From: Methanomicrobiales archaeon HGW-Methanomicrobiales-3
Lineage (GTDB): Archaea; Halobacteriota; Methanomicrobia; Methanomicrobiales; Methanospirillaceae
Assembly (NCBI GenBank): GCA_002839605.1
Contig: PGYK01000003.1
Location: 160,229 to 224,228 of the forward strand
Length of the DNA: 64,000 nt
Direction: 5' to 3'
In this document: positions 53,163 to 62,973 of the stretch, in pieces
Numbering within the stretch: position 1 is the first letter of the stretch
Layout: each line of letters starts with the position of its first letter
Made by a program: the position numbers and the translations under genes
Notes under the pieces: model-generated
The model's database searches: none
What the model was told of the DNA's origin: nothing
What the model saw: the letters and a program-made list of their open reading frames with translations, nothing else

Positions 53163-54881
53163 TTAAGAATGGAGCGGCCGCCATGCTTCCGGCGGGACAA
53201 CCAGTTCGAACCGTGCCCCACTGCCTGCCGTACCACATTCGGTAATCGTGATGCCGGTCAGGGAGAGGATGTCCCGTGAGATGGCAAGCCCAAGCCCGGT
53301 GTTTTTCCCGTGCCCGTACCGGAAGATCGCCTCTTTCTCCTCCTCCGGTATACCAACCCCGTCATCCTCAACGATAATGTGCAGGGAATTATCCTCTGCC
53401 TCCCGGGTCGTGATATCGATTTTCGTGATCTCTTTCCCATGGCGGACAGCATTTTCAAGAATATTGTACAAGACTTTTACCGCAAGGGGATCGGTATAGA
53501 TCTCAACTGCGGCGATCTTTGAGTTGATGGGAATGCCGGCATCCGGAAGATCGTTTGCTGCACGGGACAGGATGAGCCCAAGGGACTGCCAGGCCGGCTC
53601 ACTCGCCCCGATCTCCTGGTAATCGCGGGTGAACTGGACCTGCTCGTGGATCCGTTTTGCGATCTCCATGCTTGACGCGATATAGGCGTTGTTGGCCGGA
53701 TCCTTCGGGTTCTCTTGTAAGAGCAGCAGGTAGCCCGAGAGTGCGCTGACAAGGTTGTTGATATCATGCCGGGTCAGCTGGGTGAGGAGCGAGATCTTCT
53801 CGCCGGCAATGCGGAGGGCTTTCTCGGCGTTCTTCCGGTCCGTGATATCCCGCACCACAAGGACCATACCGGCCGGTTCGCCGTACGGATCCTGCACCAG
53901 CGAGCCGGCAATGCTCACCGTCCGGGCGGGCGATCCTGCGGGGGTGGTCTCAAGATCGGTGATGCGACCGTTCTCAAGAATGGAGGCCCGGATGAGATCA
54001 AAGGCCGCATCCGGAATACAGGCAGCAACATTTTTTCCCGGGAGGCACTTCCCGTGAATACCAAAGATAGCGTCCGATGCTTCGTTGGTGCTGATGATCA
54101 TGCCGTTCATGGCAGCAAGGAGCATGGCATCCGGCATGGTCCGGAGAATGTCCGGTACCGCAGTCCTCGGGCTTAAGATGAAGAGCTCGTGTTTTCTGAT
54201 AGCCACGGTAATAAAGATGGAGAAGAGAACGATCCCGATGAAGACCATGTTTGGCAGGTAGATGCCAAGAGATGGCAGGAGGATGCCGGACAGGAACCCG
54301 AAAACGATGACGGTGCTGATGGCAACGCCTATCAGGATCGCCTGGTTTTTGATCTTTTGTGTTGATGCTTTGTGCCAGAAGAGGAAGATCACTGCCGTGG
54401 CAATGAGCATCATGACAAGGATGTAGAGAGCTTCTGCCTGGTACGCGATACTTTCGCTGATGGGGAGATAGACAAACCCGTGATCCGGCCGGGGCTGAAT
54501 GGAAAAAATCCAGTCGGTGAAGAGCAGGATGAGGGAGATCGCTACAGCCGGAATGTAGATAAGAGAAAGGGCAGGGTACCGGTATCGCCCGTACCCTTTC
54601 GGGTTTGTCAGGGTGAGAACGAAATGAAGGGTGAATGCCACAACAAACGGCCAGAACGAACTCACTTTGAGCCAGAATGAAAAACCGTCAACGGTTCCTG
54701 CCTGCCAGATCATGAATTCGCAAAAAGCCCAGTAACTGGCTGCAACCATCGCGAGCAGGAAGAGACGGTTGAGTTCCGAACTCGAATTCTTGACCCAGGC
54801 AGCGATCCCAAGGCCATAAGTGACAAATGCCGAGGCAAGACAGAAGAGCGACAGGACTGCGATGATGATATCCATGGACAT
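53163..54881 (-). CDS. membrane sensor histidine kinase with PAS domain
   Basis: 572 residues from ATG 54881 (in-frame ATGs at 54920 and 54875 also exist). The N-terminal membrane region has seven to eight hydrophobic segments (to about 235), like the 7TM sensor module of archaeal kinases. A PAS domain follows (about 245-360: MPDAMLLAAMNGMIISTNEA). The kinase core has His in LTRHDINNLVSAL, N box LENAVRHGKE, G1 EDDGVGIPEEE and G2 GHGKNTGLGLAISRD, all intact. No adjacent response regulator. Confidence 0.92.
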   Translation of the reverse strand: MSMDIIIAVLSLFCLASAFVTYGLGIAAWVKNSSSELNRLFLLAMVAASYWAFCEFMIWQAGTVDGFSFWLKVSSFWPFVVAFTLHFVLTLTNPKGYGRYRYPALSLIYIPAVAISLILLFTDWIFSIQPRPDHGFVYLPISESIAYQAEALYILVMMLIATAVIFLFWHKASTQKIKNQAILIGVAISTVIVFGFLSGILLPSLGIYLPNMVFIGIVLFSIFITVAIRKHELFILSPRTAVPDILRTMPDAMLLAAMNGMIISTNEASDAIFGIHGKCLPGKNVAACIPDAAFDLIRASILENGRITDLETTPAGSPARTVSIAGSLVQDPYGEPAGMVLVVRDITDRKNAEKALRIAGEKISLLTQLTRHDINNLVSALSGYLLLLQENPKDPANNAYIASSMEIAKRIHEQVQFTRDYQEIGASEPAWQSLGLILSRAANDLPDAGIPINSKIAAVEIYTDPLAVKVLYNILENAVRHGKEITKIDITTREAEDNSLHIIVEDDGVGIPEEEKEAIFRYGHGKNTGLGLAISRDILSLTGITITECGTAGSGARFELVVPPEAWRPLHS

Positions 54882-55234
54882 GAGGGGATCCTTTGATTCT
54901 TGTAGTGCCGGGAACTGCACCAGGTACCCTGAGGGGAAGTCCTGCGGTTTTTTATTCAGCTGCCAGCAGTCCGGTTATAGTAAAAGGACTCTGTTTCCTG
55001 ATGAGAAAACGGTTGTCATTTTAGGCTGCTGATAGTGTGCCTGATGAAACGCTGAAGTGGTGCAGGGTCTGGTGTCTGCACGCGTGCGGAATTCCCCGGT
55101 TGTGAGAAAGATCGGGTTAATTTCAGCAGGAAAACACGACACGGTTCCGGAAATGAACCCCCGGGCTGCCCCGGGAAATGCCGTGACCTGCAAGTGTTTA
55201 TCCTCTTTGGCGCCAACCCCTACGGGCATACACG

Positions 55235-56608
55235 ATGTCCGCAACACAGTTCTTCCCGATCCGGCCGGAGATGCTTGCCCTTGCCTGCGAGACGGTCACG
55301 CAGAAGGTCTCCCGCCTCCCGTTCCTGCGCAGCGGGGTCATGGTGACCGGTGAACTTATCGGGGTGACCATGGAGTGCCTCAATGCAGAGTCCACAAAAA
55401 CGCTTCCTCTCACCACCCCGCGGGATCCCCCGGAGGGTGCGGCTGAAGGGCTTGACCGGTGCCTTGAAGGGCGTCTTTCTGGCCCGCAGAAAGCCACCGT
55501 TCCGGTCATAGCCGAGGTACTCGTCAGTGCCGGTATTGCTGCACCTGCCCAGGTGATCGAGCGGCAGTTCATCAATCCCCGGAAAGCCCTGCGCCTGTCC
55601 GAAGGATGGACCTGGCATATTGCATCCACGATGAGCCCCCGGGCAAAGCTGGCCGGAGAAGGTGTGGCTGATACCTCTGCACTCTCCTGGATGAGCATCT
55701 GCCCGGTCTGCCGGACCGGTATCCTGAACCGTATCGTTGGAAAACAGCTCTTCGGCGTTCCCCACACAGACTTCCTTATCGAATGCACGCATTGCGGGGC
55801 AAAATTTATCCCGGTTGGCCCGGCGTACCGGCTGGTCTCCATCGCAACCATCCGCGATCCGCTCTGGAAAAAATATCTCGACAAGACCTACCCGCCGGAG
55901 ACCTGGGCTGCTATTGCGCGCGGGACAAGTCCGGGCGGGAACCCCTTAAAACGTCCCGCGGAAAAGCCAAAAGCAGATGCAGCTGCCACGATCCCTTCGG
56001 GAAACCTTGCCCGGATGAATGACGGGTCGCTTGCCGTACCGATTGATGGGAAGACCATCTATTTCCGGCCGGTACCGCTCACGTTCTCCGGGCCGGTCCG
56101 GGAAGGGGCTTTTTCCCGGATGCAGAAGACCCTCAGCGAGGTTCTTGAAGATCCCGCGTTCGCACACCTGCTCGATCCGGTCAATGCAAAATACTCCCGG
56201 TATCTTTCGTTAAAGGCGGGCCTCTTCCTCTCCCAGCTCAAGGAACGGCACGACCCGTTCTACCGGGAGTTCCTCAATCCATATGGTGATGAGAAATACG
56301 GCTCATTCCGGGCTGCTGAATCCCATGAGATCGACCGGTCCGGCATCCTGCTCGTTTCAGTGAAACGCGGGATCTACTATGCCTGTGCGTGCGAGGGCCC
56401 GTTTCGCGGGGTGATCAATGATTCCTTTGGACGGGTCATTCCCGAGCACTGCTATCTCAACGGCGATCCGGTCCGGTGCCGGATCAATGCAGTGCTCTGC
56501 AACAACCGCTCAGATGCCGGCCTCTTCGTGTATGCAGCCACCATGGGGGAGGAGCGGGATCGTATCCTTGCATTCCTGAATGGAGCGAATAAAGAAAATC
56601 CCCGGTAA
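55235..56608 (+). CDS. hypothetical protein with a zinc-ribbon motif
   Basis: A 457-residue soluble protein that I do not recognise. Two CxxC pairs, CPVCRTG near 161 and CTHCGAK near 186, probably bind zinc. After them comes DPLWKKYLDKTYPPETW, a linker, and a C-terminal alpha/beta domain with YFRPVPLTF and a Cys-containing GIYYACACEG. Sequence and codon use are normal for the genome. A GTGTTTATCC box near 55194 may be the promoter. Function unknown. Confidence 0.72.
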   Translation: MSATQFFPIRPEMLALACETVTQKVSRLPFLRSGVMVTGELIGVTMECLNAESTKTLPLTTPRDPPEGAAEGLDRCLEGRLSGPQKATVPVIAEVLVSAGIAAPAQVIERQFINPRKALRLSEGWTWHIASTMSPRAKLAGEGVADTSALSWMSICPVCRTGILNRIVGKQLFGVPHTDFLIECTHCGAKFIPVGPAYRLVSIATIRDPLWKKYLDKTYPPETWAAIARGTSPGGNPLKRPAEKPKADAAATIPSGNLARMNDGSLAVPIDGKTIYFRPVPLTFSGPVREGAFSRMQKTLSEVLEDPAFAHLLDPVNAKYSRYLSLKAGLFLSQLKERHDPFYREFLNPYGDEKYGSFRAAESHEIDRSGILLVSVKRGIYYACACEGPFRGVINDSFGRVIPEHCYLNGDPVRCRINAVLCNNRSDAGLFVYAATMGEERDRILAFLNGANKENPR

Positions 56609-56672
56609 AAACCGCCCGGGTGATACCTGAGGCCGACCAGAGTATTTTTCATATCTGATGAGAACATTATAG

Positions 56673-56689
56673 TTATCCAGTCTGGATAA
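56673..56689. promoter_or_regulatory. 17-bp perfect palindrome upstream of zinc-ribbon/PH gene
   Basis: TTATCCAGTCTGGATAA reads as TTATCCAG, one central T, and its exact complement. It lies 22 bp before the ATG at 56712, next to an AT-rich box (AATTATTATAC), where an operator would block initiation. The regulator is unknown. The palindrome is seen directly; its role is inferred. Confidence 0.5.
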
Positions 56690-56711
56690 ATTATTATACG
56701 GAGCTCAATAG

Positions 56712-58067
56712 ATGAAGTGCCCTCACTGCGGGATGATCATCAGGGATAATATCACCGAATGCGGCTATTGCGGCGGAAAGATAGTCCAGCGACCGCAGGG
56801 AGCGCAGCCCGGCAGCGGAACGTTCGGGCCCGCACCCCTGGGTATGGCGCCCCCTGGTGACCAGGAGGTGGAGGGTGATGATGAAGAAGGGGGTCTTGCC
56901 CCCTATCTCCAGCCCGGCGAGCAGGTACTCATCGGGTCGCTCAATGTCTCGGTCAAGAAATTCTTTTTCCATGCATACCTGACCAACCAGCGGGTGTTTT
57001 TGATCGACACCCTGGAGAAGAAACTCAAAGTCACCGCAAAGGATGTCCCACGGGACACGATTGCCGGTTGTATTGTTGAATTCTCCGAGAATTCCGACCC
57101 GGTGCTGGTCATCTCCATCCGTTCCGCTGAAGACGACATTAAGACGATGAAGATCGTCTTTGTCCAGAACGGCATGGATCGTTCGGCAGAGATCGATGAA
57201 TGGATCTCGCTCATCCAGGAAGAAGAACCCGCAAAAAAATCAAAGAAACGGCCCGCAGCACCGGCGCAGGTAACGGAGGTTGAGGAAGAACCGCAGGTTT
57301 CCCGCCCGGCAAAGCCCGTGCCAAAACCAGAAGTCCGCCCTGCCCGGAAACCCACCAAGGATCCCGAGATGCAGCCCCCGGTGAAGCGGCTCCTCTCCAT
57401 GTATAACGTGCCGGAAGCAGAACCTGCACCGGAAGCGCCCGTTACCCCGCAGGTGCGCAAAGCACAGGTCCGGCAGGTGACAGAGACTCCAAGAAAACCC
57501 GTTGTTACCCCGCACTATGATCGCGAGATCCCGGAGGTCGAGGAGGCCGGCACCCAGCCGGTATCAAAACCCGAAGTGCAGTCGGCCATGAAAGTGGCAA
57601 TGAAGAGTGCCATGCGCCCGCTCCAGCAGCAGCACACCAAACCGATACGGCGTACAGTTACCGCAGAACCCGAGCAGCAGGAACGCCCCGCCCCCGCTCC
57701 CCAGCGCCGGCCTGTAGTACAGGAACCGGTAAAGGAGAAGCATACTCATGAAGAAGAGGTCGTGACAGCAACCCCCCAGTTCTGTCACAACTGTGGCAAA
57801 AAGCTCCCCCATGCCGCCAACTTCTGTCCCGGATGCGGTACCAAGCTCAGCCAGTCCCGGACCCTGCCGCAGACCCGCAATGCCGCAACGGTTCCCGACA
57901 AGCGTGTCACAAGAACCGATCCCCCATCTCATGAACCCCGCAGGGTGCCGGACGAGGATTATGACGAGGATGAGGGTGGCGAAACACCGGTTGTTGCAAA
58001 ACCCCCAATCAAGAGAGCTCCCAAGGGGAGCGAGATGACCATCCTCCACAAATTCCTGCGGAGATAA
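56712..58067 (+). CDS. zinc-ribbon protein with PH-like domain and disordered linker
   Basis: 451 residues. An N-terminal ribbon (CPHCGMII...CGYCGGK, residues 3-22) is followed by a bacterial-type PH-like domain (about 70-170: LQPGEQVLIGSLNVSVKKF, YLTNQRVFLIDT). A long Pro/Glu/Lys-rich, probably disordered region (about 175-355) leads to a second ribbon, FCHNCGKKL...NFCPGCGTKL, and a short basic tail. GGAG lies about 9 nt before the ATG. Possibly a scaffold binding membrane or protein partners; function unknown. Confidence 0.8.
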   Translation: MKCPHCGMIIRDNITECGYCGGKIVQRPQGAQPGSGTFGPAPLGMAPPGDQEVEGDDEEGGLAPYLQPGEQVLIGSLNVSVKKFFFHAYLTNQRVFLIDTLEKKLKVTAKDVPRDTIAGCIVEFSENSDPVLVISIRSAEDDIKTMKIVFVQNGMDRSAEIDEWISLIQEEEPAKKSKKRPAAPAQVTEVEEEPQVSRPAKPVPKPEVRPARKPTKDPEMQPPVKRLLSMYNVPEAEPAPEAPVTPQVRKAQVRQVTETPRKPVVTPHYDREIPEVEEAGTQPVSKPEVQSAMKVAMKSAMRPLQQQHTKPIRRTVTAEPEQQERPAPAPQRRPVVQEPVKEKHTHEEEVVTATPQFCHNCGKKLPHAANFCPGCGTKLSQSRTLPQTRNAATVPDKRVTRTDPPSHEPRRVPDEDYDEDEGGETPVVAKPPIKRAPKGSEMTILHKFLRR

Positions 58068-58229
58068 TTACTCCCCCTCATTTCTCTTTGGATTTTCGTA
58101 TCTTCCCTGCGTGATCGGGTTTCCGGCCGGATTTTTGCCAGTTCCCGTCGGGCAATGGGGATTTTTCTCCCGGAAAAACACCCGGGAAAATTACTGTTGA
58201 TAATAAAAACACGGGTGGTAATTGCGTAA

Positions 58230-58290
58230 TTAGAAATGGTTATATGACCTTCAATCTCATGTACTATATCTACGTCCCACGAGGAAATCC
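58230..58290 (+). promoter_or_regulatory. promoter of mat
   Basis: A TATA-like GGTTATATGA near 58236-58245, preceded by purines, lies about 46 bp before the start. GAGGAAATCC immediately before ATG 58291 provides the ribosome site. This likely drives the mat-hisG-hisA-hisB block. Confidence 0.5.
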
Positions 58291-59493
58291 ATGAAGAGAA
58301 ATATCCAGATTGAAGCATTGGACCAGATTCCCTTAGAAAAACAGCGCATTGAACTCGCTGAACGCAAATGCCTTGGCCACCCCGACAGTATCGCGGACGG
58401 TATTGCCGAGTCGATCAGCCAGGCACTCTGCAAGACCTACCTTGATGAATTCGGGGTTGTCCTGCACCACAACACCGACCAGGGCGAAGTCGTTGCCGGA
58501 GAGTCAGCGCCAAAGTTTGGCGGCGGCCGGATGATCCGCCCGATCTATGTTCTTCTGGATGGCAGGGCGACCAAGCAGTTCAACGGTGTTACCATCCCCG
58601 CCGATGCTGTAGCGGTTGAAGCAGCCCACAAGTACCTCCACAAGATCCTTCCCGATCTCAACCTCAACCGTGACCTGATGATCGACTGCCGCCTCGGGAC
58701 CGGTTCAACCGACCTGCGGGATGTCTTCAAGCCCAGCCAGGGTAAAGTCCCCCGGGCCAACGATACATCCTTTGGTGTCGGCCATGCTCCCTTCTCGGAA
58801 GTGGAGAATATCATCCTGAACAGTTCCAATTATATCGACACCAAGCTCCGCAAGAAGTACCCGGCAATCGGCCAGGACATCAAGATCATGGGGCTGCGCG
58901 ACGGCAATACCATCACCCTCACCATCGCCTGTGCCATCGTTGACCGGTACTGCAAGGACATCCGGGAGTACTCGGAATACATGACCCTGCTCAACGAGGA
59001 GATCACCGCGATCGCAAAGAAGAGCACCAAGAGAAAAGTTGTTGTCCACGTGAACACGGCAGACGATATCAAGAAGAAGAGCGTCTTCCTCACCGTTACC
59101 GGGACTTCCGCCGAGATGGGCGACGACGGTTCCGTTGGCCGGGGCAACCGGTGCAACGGGCTCATCACCCCAAGCCGGCCAATGTCCATGGAAGCCACGA
59201 GCGGCAAGAACCCGATCAACCACATCGGCAAGATCTACAACCTCCTCTCCACCCACATTGCAAAAGAATGTGTCAGGAAGGTTGACGGAGTCGAGGAGAT
59301 GTACATCCGCCTGCTCTCCCAGATCGGAAAACCGATCGACCAGCCGCTTGTTGCAAGTGTCCAGGTTCTGCCCCAGTGCGGCGTAAAACTCAAAGACATC
59401 AATGCCGACATCAGGGAGATCGTGGACGACCAGCTGGCAAATGTCACCTCAATCACCGAAAAAGTCATCGAAGGCAAGCTCAAAACCTTCTGA
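58291..59493 (+). CDS. mat: S-adenosylmethionine synthetase, archaeal type
   Basis: Makes S-adenosylmethionine from methionine and ATP. The 400-residue length is typical of the archaeal MAT family, distant from bacterial MetK. Visible are GHPDSIADGIAESISQALC near the N-terminus, HHNTDQGEVVAGESAPKFGG, the glycine-rich VGRGNRCNGLITP and GKNPINHIGKIYN. hisG starts 7 bp downstream, so the his genes may share its transcript. Confidence 0.97.
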   Translation: MKRNIQIEALDQIPLEKQRIELAERKCLGHPDSIADGIAESISQALCKTYLDEFGVVLHHNTDQGEVVAGESAPKFGGGRMIRPIYVLLDGRATKQFNGVTIPADAVAVEAAHKYLHKILPDLNLNRDLMIDCRLGTGSTDLRDVFKPSQGKVPRANDTSFGVGHAPFSEVENIILNSSNYIDTKLRKKYPAIGQDIKIMGLRDGNTITLTIACAIVDRYCKDIREYSEYMTLLNEEITAIAKKSTKRKVVVHVNTADDIKKKSVFLTVTGTSAEMGDDGSVGRGNRCNGLITPSRPMSMEATSGKNPINHIGKIYNLLSTHIAKECVRKVDGVEEMYIRLLSQIGKPIDQPLVASVQVLPQCGVKLKDINADIREIVDDQLANVTSITEKVIEGKLKTF

Positions 59494-59500
59494 TACGACA

Positions 59501-60418
59501 ATGGCGAAAACAGCAAAACCCAGAAAAAATACCCGTAACCCAACCCCTTTTTCCGATATTGTACGGCTGGCGATCCCCAACAAGGGGAGGATCGCTGCGC
59601 CGATCATGGATCTTGTCGAGAAGAGCGGGCTCCACCTTGCCGAGAGCGGCACCGAACGGCGCCTGATCACCCGCACCCTGGATCCCCATGTTGAGATCCT
59701 CTTTGCACGCCCGGTGGATATCCCGGAGTACGTGGCAACCGGTGCAGCCGATCTCGGGATCACCGGTCATGACATGGTTATCGAACGGGAATCGGATGTT
59801 GAGGAACTCCTCGACCTTGCATCAGGCCGTGCAAAGCTTGTCCTTGCCGTTCACGAGGATTCCCCCGTAACGACGGTGAAAGAACTTGCCGGTAAAAAAG
59901 TTGCCACCGAGTTTCCCGTCATCACCCGCGCCTACTTTGCCCGGCACAAGGTGAAGGTGAACGTGGTGCTCGTTGGGGGAGCCTGCGAGGCAACGCCCCA
60001 TCTGGGTATTGCTGATGCGATTGTTGACCTCTCCAGTTCGGGGACAACCCTCAAGACCAACCGGCTCCGGGTGCTTGACGAGGTGCTTACCACCTCAACC
60101 TTCCTGATCGCAAACCATGAATCGCTCAAAACCAAGCGGGAGAAGATCGATGAGATCCATCTTGCGCTGGAGAGCGTGATCCGGGCACGGGGCCAGTGCT
60201 ACCTGATGATGAATGTTAAGCGGGCATCGCTTGACACCGTGAAGCGGGTGCTGCCCGGTCTCTCGGGACCGACCGTGATGGATGTTGCGTCGTCCGAAGG
60301 TCTGGTCGCGGTTCATGCAGTGGTAAACGAGGAACGGGTCTATACCCTCATCAACCAGCTACGGCGGGCCGGGGCAAAGGATATCCTCGTCATGGCCATC
60401 CAACGGATGATCCGCTGA
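59501..60418 (+). CDS. hisG: ATP phosphoribosyltransferase, long form
   Basis: First enzyme of histidine synthesis, joining ATP and PRPP. 305 residues, consistent with HisG-L carrying a C-terminal ACT-like regulatory domain (about 220-300) that allows histidine feedback. Catalytic signatures are LAIPNKGRIAAPIMDL, GAADLGITGHDMV and the PRPP loop region DAIVDLSSSGTTLKTN. ATG 59501 begins 7 bp after the mat stop; upstream in-frame codons lie within mat and are not used. Confidence 0.95.
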   Translation: MAKTAKPRKNTRNPTPFSDIVRLAIPNKGRIAAPIMDLVEKSGLHLAESGTERRLITRTLDPHVEILFARPVDIPEYVATGAADLGITGHDMVIERESDVEELLDLASGRAKLVLAVHEDSPVTTVKELAGKKVATEFPVITRAYFARHKVKVNVVLVGGACEATPHLGIADAIVDLSSSGTTLKTNRLRVLDEVLTTSTFLIANHESLKTKREKIDEIHLALESVIRARGQCYLMMNVKRASLDTVKRVLPGLSGPTVMDVASSEGLVAVHAVVNEERVYTLINQLRRAGAKDILVMAIQRMIR

Positions 60419-60424
60419 TACACA

Positions 60425-61135
60425 ATGAAGATCTTTCCCGCTGTTGACATTCTCGGGGGCCGGTGCGTCCAGCTGGTGCAGGGGAAGCGCGAGAGCGCTA
60501 CGGTGTACGGGGATCCGCTCTCCTGTGCCACCCGCTGGCTCAACGAGGGAGCCACAGCCCTCCACGTGGTGAATCTCGACGGGGCGTTTGGCGCGTCATC
60601 GAAGAATGCGGAGCTGATAGCAGACGTTATCCGGAAGACCGGGGTCGAGATTGAACTCGGCGGCGGCATCCGGTCCGTGGACGATGCCCGCCGCTGGCTG
60701 GAGACTGGGGTTGACCGGGTCATCATCTCCACGCTTGCCACCCAGGATCCCGGATGTATCCGGATCCTCTGCCGGGAATTCGGGAGCGAACGGATCATGC
60801 CCGGCGTGGATGCCAAAGGCGGGCAGGTTGCCGTACACGGCTGGCAGGAGACCTGCGGGGATTACCTTGACTGGGCAAAACGGTTCGAGGAGCTCGGGGC
60901 CGGGTCGCTCCTCTATACCAACGTGGATGTCGAGGGGCTCCAGCAGGGCGTGCGGTTCGAACCGGTGAAGCGCCTGATCGATCACGTGGGTATTCCGGTG
61001 GTAGTCGCCGGGGGCGTATCAGCCCGGTCGGATGTGGCCGGTCTCTGCAGGACGGGGGCCTTTGGTGCGGTCCTCGGTTCGGCCCTGTACAGCGGGAAGA
61101 TAACCTTACACGAAGCATTGGAGGAATGTCGATGA
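60425..61135 (+). CDS. hisA: phosphoribosylformimino-AICAR ribotide isomerase
   Basis: A 236-residue TIM-barrel isomerase of histidine synthesis. Starts [20 protein letters not shown] with the catalytic Asp in PAVDI, has VVNLDGAFG, the phosphate-binding GGGIR and [11 protein letters not shown], and the second Asp in YTNVDVEG. It begins 6 bp after hisG and its TGA overlaps the hisB ATG. Confidence 0.96.
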   Translation: MKIFPAVDILGGRCVQLVQGKRESATVYGDPLSCATRWLNEGATALHVVNLDGAFGASSKNAELIADVIRKTGVEIELGGGIRSVDDARRWLETGVDRVIISTLATQDPGCIRILCREFGSERIMPGVDAKGGQVAVHGWQETCGDYLDWAKRFEELGAGSLLYTNVDVEGLQQGVRFEPVKRLIDHVGIPVVVAGGVSARSDVAGLCRTGAFGAVLGSALYSGKITLHEALEECR

Positions 61136-61713
61136 GAGTTGTTGAAGTCAAACGGGCAACAAAGGAAACGAAGATTGTGATCCGGATCAATCCCGATGGC
61201 AAAGGGAATGTAACCGTGGAGAGCGGGGTGCCGTTCTTCGATCACATGCTCACTGCAATGGGAAAGCACGGGGGATTTGATCTCTCCTGTACCGCACAAG
61301 GAGACCTCCATGTCGACTGCCACCATACCATTGAGGATATCGGGATCGTCCTTGGGGATGCGATAAAGCAGGTCATTGGCGAGGGGCACGGTATCCGCAG
61401 GTTTTCCCACGCGGTCATCCCGATGGATGAATCAATTGCACAGGTTGCGCTGGACTGCGGCGGGAGAGGGTATCTTGTCTTCACCGGCACGTTCGGCAGC
61501 AAAGCTGTCGGCACCATCCCTTCAGATATCTTCGAGCATTTCTTCTACTCGCTCTGCACCCGCGCCGGGATAACAGCCCACATCACCTTCTCCGGCAAAA
61601 ACGATCACCACAAGTGCGAGGCAGCGTTCAAGGCATTCGGTATTGCCCTTGGCCAGGCGCTCGCGATCACGGGCGACAAAAAAGCGGTCCGGAGCACGAA
61701 AGGAAAGTTCTAG
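61132..61713 (+). CDS. hisB: imidazoleglycerol-phosphate dehydratase
   Basis: 193-residue dehydratase of histidine synthesis. The manganese-binding motifs [22 protein letters not shown] and [12 protein letters not shown] are all present. The start at 61132 (overlapping the hisA stop as ATGA, with GAGGA 6 nt upstream) is preferred to ATG 61126. Stop is TAG. T-rich tracts at about 61755-61780 between hisB and the convergent histone gene probably terminate both. Confidence 0.96.
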   Translation: MRVVEVKRATKETKIVIRINPDGKGNVTVESGVPFFDHMLTAMGKHGGFDLSCTAQGDLHVDCHHTIEDIGIVLGDAIKQVIGEGHGIRRFSHAVIPMDESIAQVALDCGGRGYLVFTGTFGSKAVGTIPSDIFEHFFYSLCTRAGITAHITFSGKNDHHKCEAAFKAFGIALGQALAITGDKKAVRSTKGKF

Positions 61714-61805
61714 ATCGTTTTAATGTTCTCCGGGGTGATCCAGCCCCAAATGCTTTTTTCTCTTAAAATTTTTTAGAAGCGTAATTGATAAGAAAAAGAG
61801 TTGAT

Positions 61806-62012
61806 TTAGTTGGACTTTGCAGCCAGATCAACGTCTTCTTTCTTGATCGTCTTGCGGCCTGCGTGTTCGGCAAGCTTGTTTGCTTCCTTGGTCAGCTGGG
61901 CGATGTACTTTTCAGCCTTTGCAACCAGTGCCTCTGCTGCATCGCTTCCAACGCGTTCCGCTCCGTTTTTCTTCGCAATCCTCACAACTGCGGCAATTGG
62001 TAAATCTGCCAT
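61806..62012 (-). CDS. archaeal histone
   Basis: A 68-residue histone-fold protein of the HMf type that wraps DNA. It starts MADLPIAAVVRIAKKNGAER, followed by VGSDAAEALVAKAEKYI and ends in GRKTIKKEDVDLAAKSN, the expected DNA-contact residues. On the minus strand a TATATTTAAATA box lies 31-42 bp upstream of the start (62043-62054), and GAGGTT serves as ribosome site. Confidence 0.96.
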   Translation of the reverse strand: MADLPIAAVVRIAKKNGAERVGSDAAEALVAKAEKYIAQLTKEANKLAEHAGRKTIKKEDVDLAAKSN

Positions 62013-62042
62013 GTTTTAAACCTCAAAAAGAAATCCTCTTGG

Positions 62043-62054
62043 TATATTTAAATA
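62043..62054 (-). promoter_or_regulatory. TATA box of histone gene
   Basis: TATTTAAATATA on the minus strand, a strong archaeal TATA box, 31 bp before the histone ATG. With initiation about 25 bp downstream the leader would be short, containing the GAGGTT ribosome site. It suggests a strongly expressed gene. Confidence 0.65.
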
Positions 62055-62208
62055 CTTTTTGGGCAAATCCTTCAAATTGCCCTGCATTATGAGTTTGGAA
62101 GGTTTCCCGTTTAGCAAGTAAAAATCGGAGTCCAGAATTTCGCAGAATATTTTTTAATCGCGTTAAATCGTTATTTTGAGAAAATAACGAGTTTTTAAGC
62201 CCTTTATT

Positions 62209-62973
62209 TTATTCCAGCAACGATGCTGCGAGCAATAGCGCATTCGTGTAATTTGGTGAGGCGCGCGAACTATCCACGAAAATTCTGCTGATATTTACCA
62301 CGGGCGCGCCATGTCCGTGCCCGGCTCCCAAAAAGACGAGCGTTCTGAAGATAAGATTGCCGGAGATGCCATCCGGTGCAATGATGAGCCCGCAGGTTTC
62401 AACCGCATCCTCAATGAGGATCTCGCAGTGGGTGGCTCCCGTGAGCTCTGCAACTACCTGTGCATCGGTAATACTTGTATCCACCCGCTGATGCCGGCCG
62501 ATATCCCCCAACCTTCCCCCGGATAATACCCCGACTTTCTCCGGAAGGCCGAACTTTTTGGCAATTGCCTGGCCTTTCCTGATAAGTTCGGTCTTCTCCT
62601 CGATCGTCCAGCCTTCATCCACCCCGACCGGTGCGAGAAGGAATTTTCTGCCCCGGGCAGTCTCCAGAAGAGCGATGCGTTCGAGATGGTCCACACCCAT
62701 GGCGTTTTTCAATGCCTTCAGCGTGGAGTTGGCCGGAAGGGTTCCCCGCACGGCGGCAGCGATCGTTCCCGCTGCAAGATCTCCAACCAGCGCCTGTTCG
62801 GGTTGTACGTGTTCAATCACCGAGACGTTTTCCGGTAAGGAGATGCCGGCAAGGGTTCCCGGCCGGCAGTAACAGACAACCCCGCACCGGCCGGCAAAGT
62901 CCGGAATACCGGCAATAACTTTTTCTGCATCGCCGGCAATCCCGATCCCGATCTGCTTCAGCGCACCTGGCAT
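62209..62973 (-). CDS. methanogenesis marker protein 4 (MtxX-like)
   Basis: 254 residues. Belongs to the marker-4/MtxX group, related to phosphate acetyl/butyryl transferases and found in methanogens. Recognisable parts are IGIGIAGDAEKVIAG, IAAAVRGTLPANSTL, GVLSGGRLGDIGRH and the end VFLGAGHGHGAPVVNIS. Function in methanogenesis is not settled. Its ATG lies 16 bp inside the end of the mmp2 gene, with GAGGA about 7 nt upstream, so the two are coupled. Confidence 0.88.
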   Translation of the reverse strand: MPGALKQIGIGIAGDAEKVIAGIPDFAGRCGVVCYCRPGTLAGISLPENVSVIEHVQPEQALVGDLAAGTIAAAVRGTLPANSTLKALKNAMGVDHLERIALLETARGRKFLLAPVGVDEGWTIEEKTELIRKGQAIAKKFGLPEKVGVLSGGRLGDIGRHQRVDTSITDAQVVAELTGATHCEILIEDAVETCGLIIAPDGISGNLIFRTLVFLGAGHGHGAPVVNISRIFVDSSRASPNYTNALLLAASLLE

